Source: JBNJFY01 sp051747265 (lineage in GTDB: Bacteria; Bacteroidota; Rhodothermia; Balneolales; Balneolaceae). Taken from it: DNA of 64,000 nucleotides. The notes under the pieces are model-generated. The model searched no databases. It had not been told where the DNA came from and saw only the letters and a program-made list of their open reading frames with translations. The position numbers and the translations under genes were made by a program. This document shows positions 1-7,767 of the stretch, piece after piece; the first letter of the stretch is position 1; each line of letters begins with the position of its first letter. The stretch spans positions 434,001-498,000 of the forward strand of contig JBNJFY010000001.1 of NCBI GenBank assembly GCA_051747265.1. Direction: 5' to 3'.

Positions 1-1062
1 AACGCCAGCATCGCCTGTTATTAGAAGTGCTGGATTATTGGACAGACTGACTGTATTTCCTCCAATAAAATCCTGAAATGAATATATAGCAGCATTAAGA
101 TCTCGCAGTAGTCTTATTTCATGCGAATATTTATTGCTAGAATATTTCGATTTCTGCTCTTCATCCTTCTCAGAATTTAATCGATAAAACTCACTAATGA
201 GTTTATCAACAGCTTCAGAAGCATTGGTTAAATTTGCCAATAAATATTCCTGATCTATAAACTCAACCTCTGCAAAGTCTATATCATCGAGCAAGCCTCT
301 AAATTTAAAAATAGCTTTTTTTATCTTATCAGATATGTCTGATACTTCAGATTTTCCTGCAAACTTTAAAGCTTTTTCATTTTTCTGAAGCAATTTGTCG
401 AGATGCTCCTCAAACTGTTTTTGGAATAGCTTATCTCTTCTTAAACCATTAAATACTCTTGCAACAGGTAGGTCAAAATTAAGTTCAGGAGTATACCTTT
501 CATCTAAGTTCTGTATTGCTTCTTCCAACTTCTCACTGAACCAACGATCGGAAAACTCTTCTCTATGAAACCAATAATACTGTTTACCTTCGTTCTCAGA
601 TTTGGACAATAAATCAGATAGTTCTGAACTGCCCCAGTATTCAAATTCTATATCACGTCCTTCATTTTTTGCATACTCTTGCCACTCATCGACTTTTTCC
701 TTCCACTTATCCATAAACCATTTCTGATTTTCAAGTCGTGGATCTTGCCTATCAAGAGGAATACAGATGAAGTATTTAACTAAGTTTAGGTGTGTCTCTA
801 TAGCTCGTTTAAAGGATTTATCTAACTGCTGCCATTGTGAGTTACCCATTTCATTAAAGAACTTAGCCTGCCAGCCATATTCATCCCCATTATTAAAAAT
901 ACAGTAGGCCTCTACACCACCATCAGGAGCTGCTACTCTGTCAAAAGTTTCTATATCTGGATTATCTGCATACTCTGTTCTAGCCAATTGGCATACCAAT
1001 TCCTCAAAACCACTTTTTATATCCCCATTAATCCCCCGAAGCTTAAGCCACTCTTGATTCAT
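1..1062 (-). CDS. Avs-like nuclease / P-loop NTPase, N-terminal 354 residues
   Basis: This frame is open from ATG at 1062 to the left window edge, so only the first 354 residues are visible. Residues 1-70 look like a PD-(D/E)xK nuclease half: a helix with Glu20/Glu21, then Asp47-Gly-Gly-Val-Glu51 and Trp64-Gln65-Ala-Lys67, which fits D-x(n)-E-x-K spacing. Residues 130-340 are mostly helical linker. The last visible residues, ALLITGDAGV, look like the start of a Walker A loop whose Lys-Ser/Thr would lie outside the window. An N-terminal nuclease followed by an NTPase is the plan of STAND antiviral proteins (Avs family); that assignment is inference. The start overlaps the hsdS stop by four bases (ATGA) and a GGGAGG ribosome site lies just upstream, so it is translationally coupled to the restriction-modification genes. 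A Mrr-like restriction ATPase is the main alternative. Confidence 0.72.
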   Translation of the reverse strand, partial: MNQEWLKLRGINGDIKSGFEELVCQLARTEYADNPDIETFDRVAAPDGGVEAYCIFNNGDEYGWQAKFFNEMGNSQWQQLDKSFKRAIETHLNLVKYFICIPLDRQDPRLENQKWFMDKWKEKVDEWQEYAKNEGRDIEFEYWGSSELSDLLSKSENEGKQYYWFHREEFSDRWFSEKLEEAIQNLDERYTPELNFDLPVARVFNGLRRDKLFQKQFEEHLDKLLQKNEKALKFAGKSEVSDISDKIKKAIFKFRGLLDDIDFAEVEFIDQEYLLANLTNASEAVDKLISEFYRLNSEKDEEQKSKYSSNKYSHEIRLLRDLNAAIYSFQDFIGGNTVSLSNNPALLITGDAGV

Positions 1063-2282
1063 ACTTCCTCCCGATTATGCACTCTCACTTTGCCGGTTAG
1101 TAGCTTCTGCATTAATCCTTTTTTCTGCTTCTTCACTGCATCGAGCTCTTTTTCCAAGAGTTCAATTTCTCTCTGAACTTTATTTAATAGGCCGGCAATT
1201 CTTTTCTGCTCTTTAAGAGAAGGGATTCGGAAGGTTATTTTAAGAAAATCCTTAATACTGACATTCAACAATCCATGATTTCGCGCTCCTTCACGTGCAA
1301 TTTTATAGATTTCATGGTCAATCCCACCATATCCGAAGAAGTGTGTCATGAAATCACTATCCAACTCAGGTGAATCAATTCTAAAACAGATGTATAGTGG
1401 AGACAAGATTCCTTCGGTATAATCCTCTAACCTTTTTATAGCTCCGAGTGGATACCCTTCAGAATAGCTTTTATTGTATGCGAAGTCTCCTTTTTGGATA
1501 ACTAAGTAGTTAGACAAATCTTTACTTGCTACTGATTTATTGTAGTACTCAGTTTGACTCACCAAGCCATCTTGAGCGGATATGGTCAATACATTTGAAA
1601 TGCTTTCATCTGCATTTTTATTTGTTATCCGATGAAATACATCACCAAATGTAACTTCCACCCAATCTTCCCCCTCAAACTCTGGAAACCGCTTTTTCCC
1701 AGAGAGCAATTGCTGCATGAGGCCTTTTTTGTAGCGCTTTTTAGCAGCAATAATTTCCATAAGTTTTTTTATTCCTTCATCCCATTTTTGAATAATATCA
1801 ACAATCTTTTCCTGCTCAGTTATACTAGGGTATTCTATCTTATAACCCTTCAATAGGCGGGCACTTAAATTCTCCTGACCACCTGCATTACTCATGTGCC
1901 TTAATTTTCGATACGAAAATGTTAAATAATAAAATAAGTACTCATTGCTAATTTCATCCTTATCTCTTGAATCAATAACAGCACATGCTTGATTTGTAGT
2001 AGCATCTATCTCTAGTAAAGCAGTTTTCCCTCTAGTAACTCCTTGTCCGTATAATGCGATTAAGACTGTACCTTTTTCAAAATATTTTGCCGAGGAATTC
2101 TTCAATCCAGCTTCAGTTATGTACTCATTTGAGTCATATATTCGATTAAAATTAAGCTCTGAAGTTGTTATCCAGGGTATGTTTCCATTCCAATATTTTT
2201 CCTGGTCTCGTTTTGGAGTACCACCAGATGCGATTTCAGTAACATCATTCAACTTTTTAATTTTCCATTCGACATTGTTCAT
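1059..2282 (-). CDS. hsdS: Type I restriction-modification specificity subunit HsdS
   Basis: DNA-recognition subunit of a type I restriction-modification complex; it directs HsdM (and HsdR) to a bipartite target. The 407 residues are a normal HsdS length. The first target-recognition domain (about 1-150) opens with the typical GGTPKRDQEKYW and IPWITTSEL signatures. A central conserved helix follows (TEQEKIVDIIQKWDEG to about residue 195), then a second recognition domain (about 205-350) and a C-terminal conserved helix (SLKEQKRIAGLLNKVQ onward, ending GLMQKLLTGKVRV). The two helical repeats make the circular half-repeat design of the family visible. It sits 15 bases after hsdM and overlaps the next gene by four bases, so it is part of one operon. 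hsdR is not in the window and may lie to the left. Confidence 0.95.
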   Translation of the reverse strand: MNNVEWKIKKLNDVTEIASGGTPKRDQEKYWNGNIPWITTSELNFNRIYDSNEYITEAGLKNSSAKYFEKGTVLIALYGQGVTRGKTALLEIDATTNQACAVIDSRDKDEISNEYLFYYLTFSYRKLRHMSNAGGQENLSARLLKGYKIEYPSITEQEKIVDIIQKWDEGIKKLMEIIAAKKRYKKGLMQQLLSGKKRFPEFEGEDWVEVTFGDVFHRITNKNADESISNVLTISAQDGLVSQTEYYNKSVASKDLSNYLVIQKGDFAYNKSYSEGYPLGAIKRLEDYTEGILSPLYICFRIDSPELDSDFMTHFFGYGGIDHEIYKIAREGARNHGLLNVSIKDFLKITFRIPSLKEQKRIAGLLNKVQREIELLEKELDAVKKQKKGLMQKLLTGKVRVHNREEV

Positions 2283-2297
2283 AACTAAATAAATTCC

Positions 2298-3797
2298 TCA
2301 GCTAAGCAGATTTAAATTCGCTAGCTCATCCTGCATTTGATCTTGAATTCCCTTCAGTTCCATTTCAAGCTTAGATATTTCTTTCTGTAATTTTTGAACA
2401 TCAACTTCCGGTTCCGGCTCAAACGTATCCACATATCGCGGAATGTTTAGATTGAAATCATTCTCTCGGATATCTTCCATGGAAGCCACGTAAGCGTACT
2501 TATCCTTTCCCTCAAAACTGCGGTAGGTGGATACAATCTTCTCGATATCCTGCTCGCGCAACTTATTCTGGTTGGTCCCCTTCTCAAACTCGTCACTGGC
2601 ATCAATAAACAGGATATCTTCCGATTCCTTACCCTTGTTGAAGATCATAATAGCCGCCGGAATCCCGGTCCCGAAGAAGAGGTTTTCCGGTAAGCCGATG
2701 ACCGCTTCCAACAAATTCTCCTCAATAAGTTTCTCTCTGATCTTGCCCTCAGAACCGCTACGGAAGAGGACTCCGTGAGGGACAATCAAGCCCACTTTAC
2801 CCTTATCCTCATAGGCAATTTCAATCATGTGCTGAATGAATGCGTAGTCGCCTCGACTTTTAGGCGGTATGCCCCGATGGAAACGATTGAACTTATCGTC
2901 TTTGGCATCTTCTTTACCCCACTTCTTCAAACTGAAGGGCGGGTTGGCAACTACGATATCGAACTTCATAAGTTCATCATCTTCTACCAGCTTTGGATTA
3001 TTGATGGTATCACACCATTCAATTTGTGCGGCATCCATCCCATGTAAGAACATATTCATTTTACACAGTGCCCAAGTATCACCATTACTTTCCTGACCAT
3101 AGATACGAAAGTCCCTGTCTCCTACTTCCTCACCAACCGTAATCGCCAAAGAACCAGAACCAATAGCTGGATCGCAGATTCGATTACCCGGTTGTGGATT
3201 CAATAGTTTAGCTAATAGTGTAGAGACTTCATTGGGAGTATAAAATTCACCACCTTTTTTACCAGCATCGGACGCAAAGCTTTCGATAAGAAACATATAA
3301 CCGTCACCTATGATATCCATAGTGCCGATCACAGAAGGTCTAAAATCCAGAATTGGCTTATCGAAATCATTAATGAGGTTTTTCAGCCTTTTATTTCTCT
3401 CCTTTGTTTCTCCAAGATTTTTAGAATTGAAATCTACCCCCCGAAATACCCCTTCCAATTTTTCATAATTCTCTTCTTCAATCTTTTCAATAATCTTGTT
3501 AATAAGATTCCCCAACTGCTCATCGTCTTGATGCTCAACTAAATAATCGAAAGAACATTTTTCTGGAAGTACAAAGCGCTCCCGCTTCATTCTTCTTCTT
3601 ATTAGTTCATCATCATCCCCGTACTCTTCTTTATACTTTTCATAGTGATCCTTCCATACATCACTCATGTATTTCAGAAATAGAAATACTAATATATAGT
3701 TCTTGTACTGGGCTGGATCTACAACACTTCGAAAAGTGTTACAGGCTTCCCAAAGTGCATCATTAATATCCGATTGCGTAGGTTTAGCTTTACTCAT
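2298..3797 (-). CDS. hsdM: Type I restriction-modification N6-adenine methyltransferase HsdM
   Basis: Modification subunit that transfers a methyl group from S-adenosylmethionine to adenine in the recognition site. The N-terminal helical HsdM domain covers about residues 8-150. The phage-type EFYTP motif is at 184-188, the SAM-binding motif I is DPAIGSGS at 209-216 (usual form DPACGSGG, so Ile replaces Cys), and the catalytic motif IV is NPPF at 285-288. A C-terminal coiled coil (about 465-499) would contact HsdS. The length of 499 residues is typical. It lies between the DUF2188 gene and hsdS on the same strand with short gaps. Base composition is visibly more A+T-rich than the dcw region, which fits an acquired island. 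Confidence 0.96.
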   Translation of the reverse strand: MSKAKPTQSDINDALWEACNTFRSVVDPAQYKNYILVFLFLKYMSDVWKDHYEKYKEEYGDDDELIRRRMKRERFVLPEKCSFDYLVEHQDDEQLGNLINKIIEKIEEENYEKLEGVFRGVDFNSKNLGETKERNKRLKNLINDFDKPILDFRPSVIGTMDIIGDGYMFLIESFASDAGKKGGEFYTPNEVSTLLAKLLNPQPGNRICDPAIGSGSLAITVGEEVGDRDFRIYGQESNGDTWALCKMNMFLHGMDAAQIEWCDTINNPKLVEDDELMKFDIVVANPPFSLKKWGKEDAKDDKFNRFHRGIPPKSRGDYAFIQHMIEIAYEDKGKVGLIVPHGVLFRSGSEGKIREKLIEENLLEAVIGLPENLFFGTGIPAAIMIFNKGKESEDILFIDASDEFEKGTNQNKLREQDIEKIVSTYRSFEGKDKYAYVASMEDIRENDFNLNIPRYVDTFEPEPEVDVQKLQKEISKLEMELKGIQDQMQDELANLNLLS

Positions 3798-3820
3798 GTA
3801 AAATACTTTGAGATTTAAAA

Positions 3821-4048
3821 TTATCCTTTGGGTGGATAGGGATCTTTGTCATAGGAATTCGCATCCCTAATCCGACCTTTGCGATTCTTGATATACAATT
3901 CCGACTTATTCTTCTTGGCCTGCTTCTTACCATAATCAATGGCCTGCTTTTGTGTATCGAATTTCTTTGAGGCCCGCTTATTTCCGTGTCCTTTCACTTT
4001 CCATTGACCACCATCAGGTGCCACTTCATAGTTTTTCTTTTTGCTCAT
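3821..4048 (-). CDS. DUF2188-like small basic protein
   Basis: A 75-residue, strongly basic protein. It matches the pattern of the DUF2188 family as I know it: an N-terminal strand-turn-strand (YEVAPDGGQWKVKGHGNKRA), a helix with repeated lysines (KQAIDYGKKQAKKNKSEL) and a glycine-rich basic tail (RKGRIRD). No catalytic residues are evident and the family function is not established; nucleic-acid binding is only a guess from the charge. It is 23 bases upstream of hsdM and 12 bases downstream of the half-HsdS gene, inside the same minus-strand operon. Small DUF2188 proteins are frequent passengers of restriction islands. Confidence 0.8.
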   Translation of the reverse strand: MSKKKNYEVAPDGGQWKVKGHGNKRASKKFDTQKQAIDYGKKQAKKNKSELYIKNRKGRIRDANSYDKDPYPPKG

Positions 4049-4060
4049 AATAGCTATCTC

Positions 4061-4651
4061 CTATTGAATTGATGATTTCCATTCTCGCAACTTCCCCTCT
4101 AGCACCGTATCGATGAAGCTTTCCTTTTTGGAGGCTAACTCTCTCAGAAGCCCAATTTCCTGCTTCTTGAGCGATTCTATTTTAGCTAACGTCTCCTGCT
4201 TTTGAATCGAAGGTAAAAAAACATCCATACTTTCCAGCGATTTCTTGGGAAGACTCGGAATATTAGTCCCTCCGGCCAGCACATGAATGTTATACTGCAT
4301 CCGATCCGAATTCAGATACCAGACCAAATAATCAGGCAACACCTTGTTCTTATCACATTTAATGATCAGAAAGCTATTAATGGGTACTACCCTTCCCAGC
4401 CCTTCCGGAACCAGATAGGCATGTAAATTATGCCCTCGACTGGTCATCAAAACATCCCCAGCCTCCAAGAAGTAGCGATCACTACGCGGACTGAAGTCTG
4501 CTATAGAAACCAACCCTTCCGTATCGATGCCCTTCCGTTTGCCAACATCAGACATTTGTATGACCTTGGTATCGCCCCTTGGATCATGATCTAATTTAGA
4601 TCGAAAAGAGTATCCCGTGGCGATATTGGCTATGTCGGCAAGTTTAGGCAT
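4061..4651 (-). CDS. Half-length HsdS-like specificity protein (one recognition domain)
   Basis: At 196 residues this is half of a normal HsdS. It holds one target-recognition domain (about 1-140: the opening ADIANIATGYSFRSK, then LEAGDVLMTSRG and VPINSFLIIKCDK, both typical HsdS core patterns) and one conserved C-terminal helix (LPSIQKQETLAKIESLKKQEIGLL). It is the most upstream gene of the minus-strand island and does not resemble either domain of the downstream HsdS at a glance. Half-length HsdS proteins can dimerise to make a palindromic specificity, can serve as recombination partners for phase variation, or can belong to single-domain systems such as BREX/DISARM-like islands. It may also be a truncated leftover, but the start, stop and operon position look intact. 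Confidence 0.85.
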   Translation of the reverse strand: MPKLADIANIATGYSFRSKLDHDPRGDTKVIQMSDVGKRKGIDTEGLVSIADFSPRSDRYFLEAGDVLMTSRGHNLHAYLVPEGLGRVVPINSFLIIKCDKNKVLPDYLVWYLNSDRMQYNIHVLAGGTNIPSLPKKSLESMDVFLPSIQKQETLAKIESLKKQEIGLLRELASKKESFIDTVLEGKLREWKSSIQ

Positions 4652-4782
4652 CTACTATTTAGTGCTATAAAGTTTTACTGCACTACTAAACTAAAGGGCA
4701 AAGAGGTTTAATGCAAATATTTTTAATGCAGTAAATTCCTACTGTGCAATGCTGAAATTAAACTAAATAGAAATGGTGGTCA

Positions 4783-5020
4783 TCAAATACCCATATCAGT
4801 AATTATATACTTTTGTCCAAAATCACTCGGTCTACCTGTATATTTATATTGGATCAACTTTCTGTTTACCAGCCCTTTTAAAGTCTTCTTGGCATAACCC
4901 GTTTGTGGATTCAGATCTAATTCATTTTCCAGATCCTTTCTTGAGCATGGGCCCCCTTTCCAAATCTCCAAAACAGCCTCTCTGTCTTATTAAGGCCTAT
5001 TCCAGAAGCTTGGGCCCCTG
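4783..5020 (-). pseudogene. Remnant of a winged-helix regulator C-terminus
   Basis: A minus-strand fragment encodes about 62 residues (GGPCSRKDLENELDL, then TLKGLVNRKLIQY and RPSDFGQKYIITDMGI) that form a winged helix like the C-terminal domain of AlbA_2/AAA_4-type regulators or Fic proteins. A TAA stop at 4987-4989 lies five codons upstream of the TTG at 4971. Shifting frame by one restores a plausible continuation (GIGLNKTER) up to about 5020. This indicates a frameshifted, decayed gene, not a short functional protein. It lies between the restriction operon and the repeat field. Confidence 0.5.
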
Positions 5021-5071
5021 CTTGGGCCTTATTAGGGGCCCATGCTGTTAGCGCAGATTATAAGTCTAAAT

Positions 5072-5231
5072 AGTTGGGAAGAAACTTCGCCTTGTGCCCC
5101 TGCCAATGGTTAATTCCCAGGACTCAAGTGACGCCCGATGGCAATGATATTGAATGATAATGTTCCATCATAAAAAGTACGAGCCATATAGTCGCTGAAT
5201 AATTGACTTTCGGGCTTAACACTTGCGTCAG
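5072..5231. repeat. 165-bp MITE-like repeat, family R1, copy 1 (left end degenerate)
   Basis: This is one of four related copies (others at 6100-6267, 6739-6893 and 13224-13389). The body is closely similar to copy 2, including TTCCCAGG, GATAATGTTCCATCATAA and TTTCGGGCTTAACACTTGCG. The right end AACACTTGCGTCAG (5218-5231) differs by one base from the perfect terminus of copies 2 and 3. The left end has decayed. Confidence 0.75.
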
Positions 5232-5340
5232 GTGAGGGGTTACAGTACCACTTAGTACCAAGGCGCCAGGGGATCCTGGATCGGCGACGCACCTACGGCG
5301 GTCTTGTCCGGGATGACTGCCTTGGTGGTTTAGAAGGGTC

Positions 5341-5376
5341 GCATGTCAAGTTTTTTGCGCAAAATACTTGACATGC
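5341..5376. repeat. 36-bp palindrome, copy 1
   Basis: GCATGTCAAG and CTTGACATGC form perfect 10-bp arms around a nearly self-complementary core (TTTTTTGCGCAAAATA). A second copy is at 6929-6960. It could be an operator for a dimeric regulator or a REP-like hairpin; the sequence does not decide. Confidence 0.75.
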
Positions 5377-5721
5377 CTGACTCTATACATAGCAAAAAGA
5401 GGAATATCTTTCCTTACACCATCTTCCCTAAAACTGGTGTAGTTGTTAAGCGAAGCGTCTTTTACACTTGAGGCGAATAAAATCGGGGTTTAACAGATTG
5501 GGAAAGAAACATAATTTAAACTTTCGGGATTTAACATATCACTTATTTAAATAATCGGGTTTTAGGGCGTAAGCGGGTATGAGCCGATAGCGATCGGCAC
5601 CGCATCTTGGCTGGAAGTTGGCCAAATGTTAGTTGAGAACTAATGGGACTTCCTAATTGGTAGAGGGAATATTCATTAGTCTTAGCTGCTTGAAGCAACA
5701 AATCGTAAAATCTGATATTGT

Positions 5722-5874
5722 GAAGCAGAGCTTCTCCATGGCTTGACGGATCAGAGCTCCGTCAAGAGGTTGGTTGTTTTTGTGGGATGGGCTGGATATC
5801 AGCCCATCCCACAAAAACTACATGCTCATTACCGGGCTCCGACCGGTAATGCCGTAGGGAAGCTCCAGCTTCCC
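5722..5874. repeat. Array of five successive perfect hairpins
   Basis: Five different perfect inverted repeats follow each other in 153 bases. At 5722-5734 there is a 5-bp stem (GAAGC). At 5742-5766 there is a 9-bp stem (CTTGACGGA) with a 7-nt loop. At 5776-5818 there is a 19-bp stem starting GTTTTTGTGGGATGGG with loop GATAT. At 5828-5850 there is an 8-bp stem (ATTACCGG) with a 7-nt loop. At 5857-5874 there is an 8-bp stem (GGGAAGCT). Short frames through the array are low-complexity and I do not consider them genes. Confidence 0.85.
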
Positions 5875-6099
5875 GTGAAATTAACCGGTAAAAGGTATTT
5901 GCCTTGGTGCTCGGTTTGCTTCCTTAATCTAACCAAATGGCAAATATTAGATTACTGATACCCATAATCTAATGGATTGGATAATGAGCGATTCGAACCA
6001 TCATACGTTACATCGGCGCTCGCACTGGTGAGGACTTTTATCTGCCCATCTCCATATCTCAATTCGCTAATCGCGATTTACAAAATGCGTTATCCCAAG

Positions 6100-6267
6100 C
6101 TGGCGCAAATGTTTAGCGAAACATCACTAGTGCCCCCTCCTTTGGTGAATTCCCAGGGCTCAAGTGACACCCAATGGAAATGATATTGGATGATAATGTT
6201 CCATCATAAAAAGTACGAGGCATATAGTCGCTAAAAGCTTGACTTTCGGGCTTAACACTTGCGCCAG
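6100..6267. repeat. 168-bp MITE-like repeat, family R1, copy 2
   Basis: The ends are CTGGCGCAAATGTT (6100-6113) and AACACTTGCGCCAG (6254-6267), which are inverted complements apart from one base. Just inside the left end is a REP-like arm (AGCGAAACATCACTAGTGCC). No coding capacity is present. The body aligns with copy 1 across most of its length. Confidence 0.85.
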
Positions 6268-6309
6268 GTGGGGAGCTAAATTCAGCAGTCAATATCAAGA
6301 TTGTCATCG

Positions 6310-6439
6310 GAGGCTGTCCAAAAAGTATAATGTAGAAACCTCCAAGGTTTCAAAAACCTTGGAGGTTTGGGTTTAAGGCTATATATATTTTGTCAAGCTA
6401 TCTATTTGGTTTTGCAAAGCTACCTTTTTGGACAGCCTC
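6310..6439. mobile_element. 130-bp MITE-like element, family R5, complete copy
   Basis: Perfect 16-bp terminal inverted repeats: GAGGCTGTCCAAAAAG at 6310-6325 and its complement CTTTTTGGACAGCCTC at 6424-6439. Inside is a hairpin built on AAACCTCCAAGG and CCTTGGAGGTTT. There is no coding capacity and no target duplication that I can see. Related copies are at 7001-7216 and, right-truncated, at 37372-37485. Confidence 0.85.
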
Positions 6440-6738
6440 GCGATCTCTGGGTGGGTATCCAAAGCTTAATTCGCAAGGAGGAGATGGCCGCGCTCCGCAA
6501 AGCTCCGCTCGCCATGACAGTGGGGGAGTTTGGCGACGGGTTTACGTATGTCCAACCCTAAATTCTTCAAGCTTGCTCCGATGCTTCGGAGGAGAATTAA
6601 ATCCAGCTTCAGCTTATACCGCACGAGAGAATACCACAATTCCCAAGGATGGTACAAATGGTATGTCCGGGTTTTAACGGGGTAGTGTTAAATATTTTAG
6701 TATTTGGGGATCAGGCTATAGCAGGAACAGATTAGAAC
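6440..6738. other. Non-coding stretch with decayed repeats
   Basis: No credible gene. It contains a repeat-like block (about 6479-6522, GGAGATGGCCGCGCTCCGC) ending in CGCCATGACAG. It also has a palindromic block at 6562-6601 (CTTCAAGCTTGCTCC ... GGAGGAGAATTAAAT) that is similar to 39904-39941. Short open frames here are chance products of these repeats. Confidence 0.6.
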
Positions 6739-6893
6739 GCTGGGGACGTCACTTGTGCCCGTGATTTTGCTGTTTGATGGGCACAAGTGACACCCGAACA
6801 GTGATTTGGTTACATCAAGGGCCTTGCTTAGAACTATCTATTAATGGGTAATTAAAACGCAGCCGAAATATTCGGGTTTAACACGTGCGCCAA
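6739..6893. repeat. MITE-like repeat, family R1, degenerate copy
   Basis: The left part keeps CGTCACTTGTGCCCG and the right part keeps TTCGGGTTTAACACGTGCGCCAA, the same order as in copies 2 and 3, but the middle has diverged. The termini are no longer perfect complements. Confidence 0.6.
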
Positions 6894-6928
6894 GTGGAGG
6901 TAACCTGGGAAAAGGCAGTGGGATAACT

Positions 6929-6960
6929 ATGTCAAGTATTTTACGCAAAGTACTTGACAT
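6929..6960. repeat. 32-bp palindrome, copy 2
   Basis: ATGTCAAGTA and TACTTGACAT are perfect arms around TTTTACGCAAAG. This is the same palindrome as at 5341-5376 with a few core changes. Confidence 0.75.
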
Positions 6961-7000
6961 CCGAATAAGTAATACAACGCCTTACCGTATTACTAGTCAT

Positions 7001-7216
7001 GAGGCTGTCTAAAAAGTAAAAAGCAGGATGTAACCACTTAATTAATTTAAGTTTTCTAAGAGTGTGTATCTCTGATCTTCTTGATAAGTCGTGTCCTTTT
7101 CATATATAGACCTATCAGGTTTTGGAAACCTGATAGGTCTGGCACATATTTGTGCCCTAAAAAAACCTAAATTATTTAGGTCCTTGAAATTAGAAAAGGA
7201 CTTTTGGGACAGCCTC
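7001..7216. mobile_element. 216-bp MITE-like element, family R5, second copy
   Basis: The termini GAGGCTGTCTAAAAAG (7001-7016) and CTTTTGGGACAGCCTC (7201-7216) are inverted complements with two mismatches. An internal hairpin is built on GACCTATCAGG / CCTGATAGGTC at about 7110-7140. It is longer than the copy at 6310 and its body differs, so it may be a separate subfamily with the same ends. It directly abuts the 3' end of the broken RHH gene. Confidence 0.8.
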
Positions 7217-7221
7217 GTGCC

Positions 7222-7476
7222 CTAGCCAATTTTCCGCCTAAACTTTTCCACGGCCGTATGTAACTTTCGTTCCTCTACATCAGCAAAGAACGCATCCAAG
7301 GCTTGCTCTACAATCTCCCGCTGCGAAACTCTACGCCAGTAGGCCAATGCTCGTAAACGCTCTGCATAATACTCATCCAACCGGATACTGAACACCGGAG
7401 TACGATCTGGATCATCTTTAGGTGAAGTTTCTTTAGAGGCTGATTCAAATTGCCATCATCTACTTTGGATATCCAT
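7222..7476 (-). pseudogene. Ribbon-helix-helix (CopG-like) DNA-binding protein with an in-frame stop
   Basis: Reading from ATG at 7476 to TAG at 7224-7222 gives 85 codons in one frame, interrupted only by TGA at 7458-7456 (codon 7). The rest reads as a short charged N-terminus, the strand PVFSIRLDEYYAERLRAL, then two helices (WRRVSQREIVEQALDAFFADVEE) and a basic tail, the layout of a CopG/MetJ-type ribbon-helix-helix domain. Downstream of the stop there is no ATG or TTG in frame; the first possible start is a GTG that would cut into the DNA-binding strand. It is probably a dead antitoxin or plasmid-type regulator, left beside two MITE-like elements. UGA recoding is unlikely, but a sequencing error is possible. 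Confidence 0.6.
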
Positions 7477-7506
7477 TTTTATCTATCTCATTGTTTCGAT
7501 CTCCAT

Positions 7507-7635
7507 GAGGGCTTTGCAAAATCTTCCGAAATCTATTCGGTCATGGCAAGATGTAGTAACAATCACCGTATACACAATCTATTCAGGGGATTGCCGCACT
7601 ACGTTCGCAATGACAGGTAGTTTTGCAAAGCCCTC
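7507..7635. mobile_element. 129-bp MITE with 15-bp inverted ends and 5-bp target duplication
   Basis: The ends GAGGGCTTTGCAAAA (7507-7521) and TTTTGCAAAGCCCTC (7621-7635) are perfect inverted complements. They are flanked by the direct repeat TCCAT (7502-7506 and 7636-7640). It has no coding capacity and so depends on a transposase elsewhere. The intact duplication suggests a recent insertion. Confidence 0.9.
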
Positions 7636-7767
7636 TCCATATCGAAAGCCTTTTTTTATTTTCCCTCCTACTCGCGATACTATGGTACTTACAAAAATGA
7701 GTGATCGGGAAACCAATTCTCATTTATAGAATATCAATGACATCTTAATCGGCATTTAATCAAACCG

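Noticed and set aside
5743..6677. Several 60-95-codon frames in the repeat field
   Set aside because: They run through hairpins and MITE-like elements, have no domain pattern and no ribosome site.
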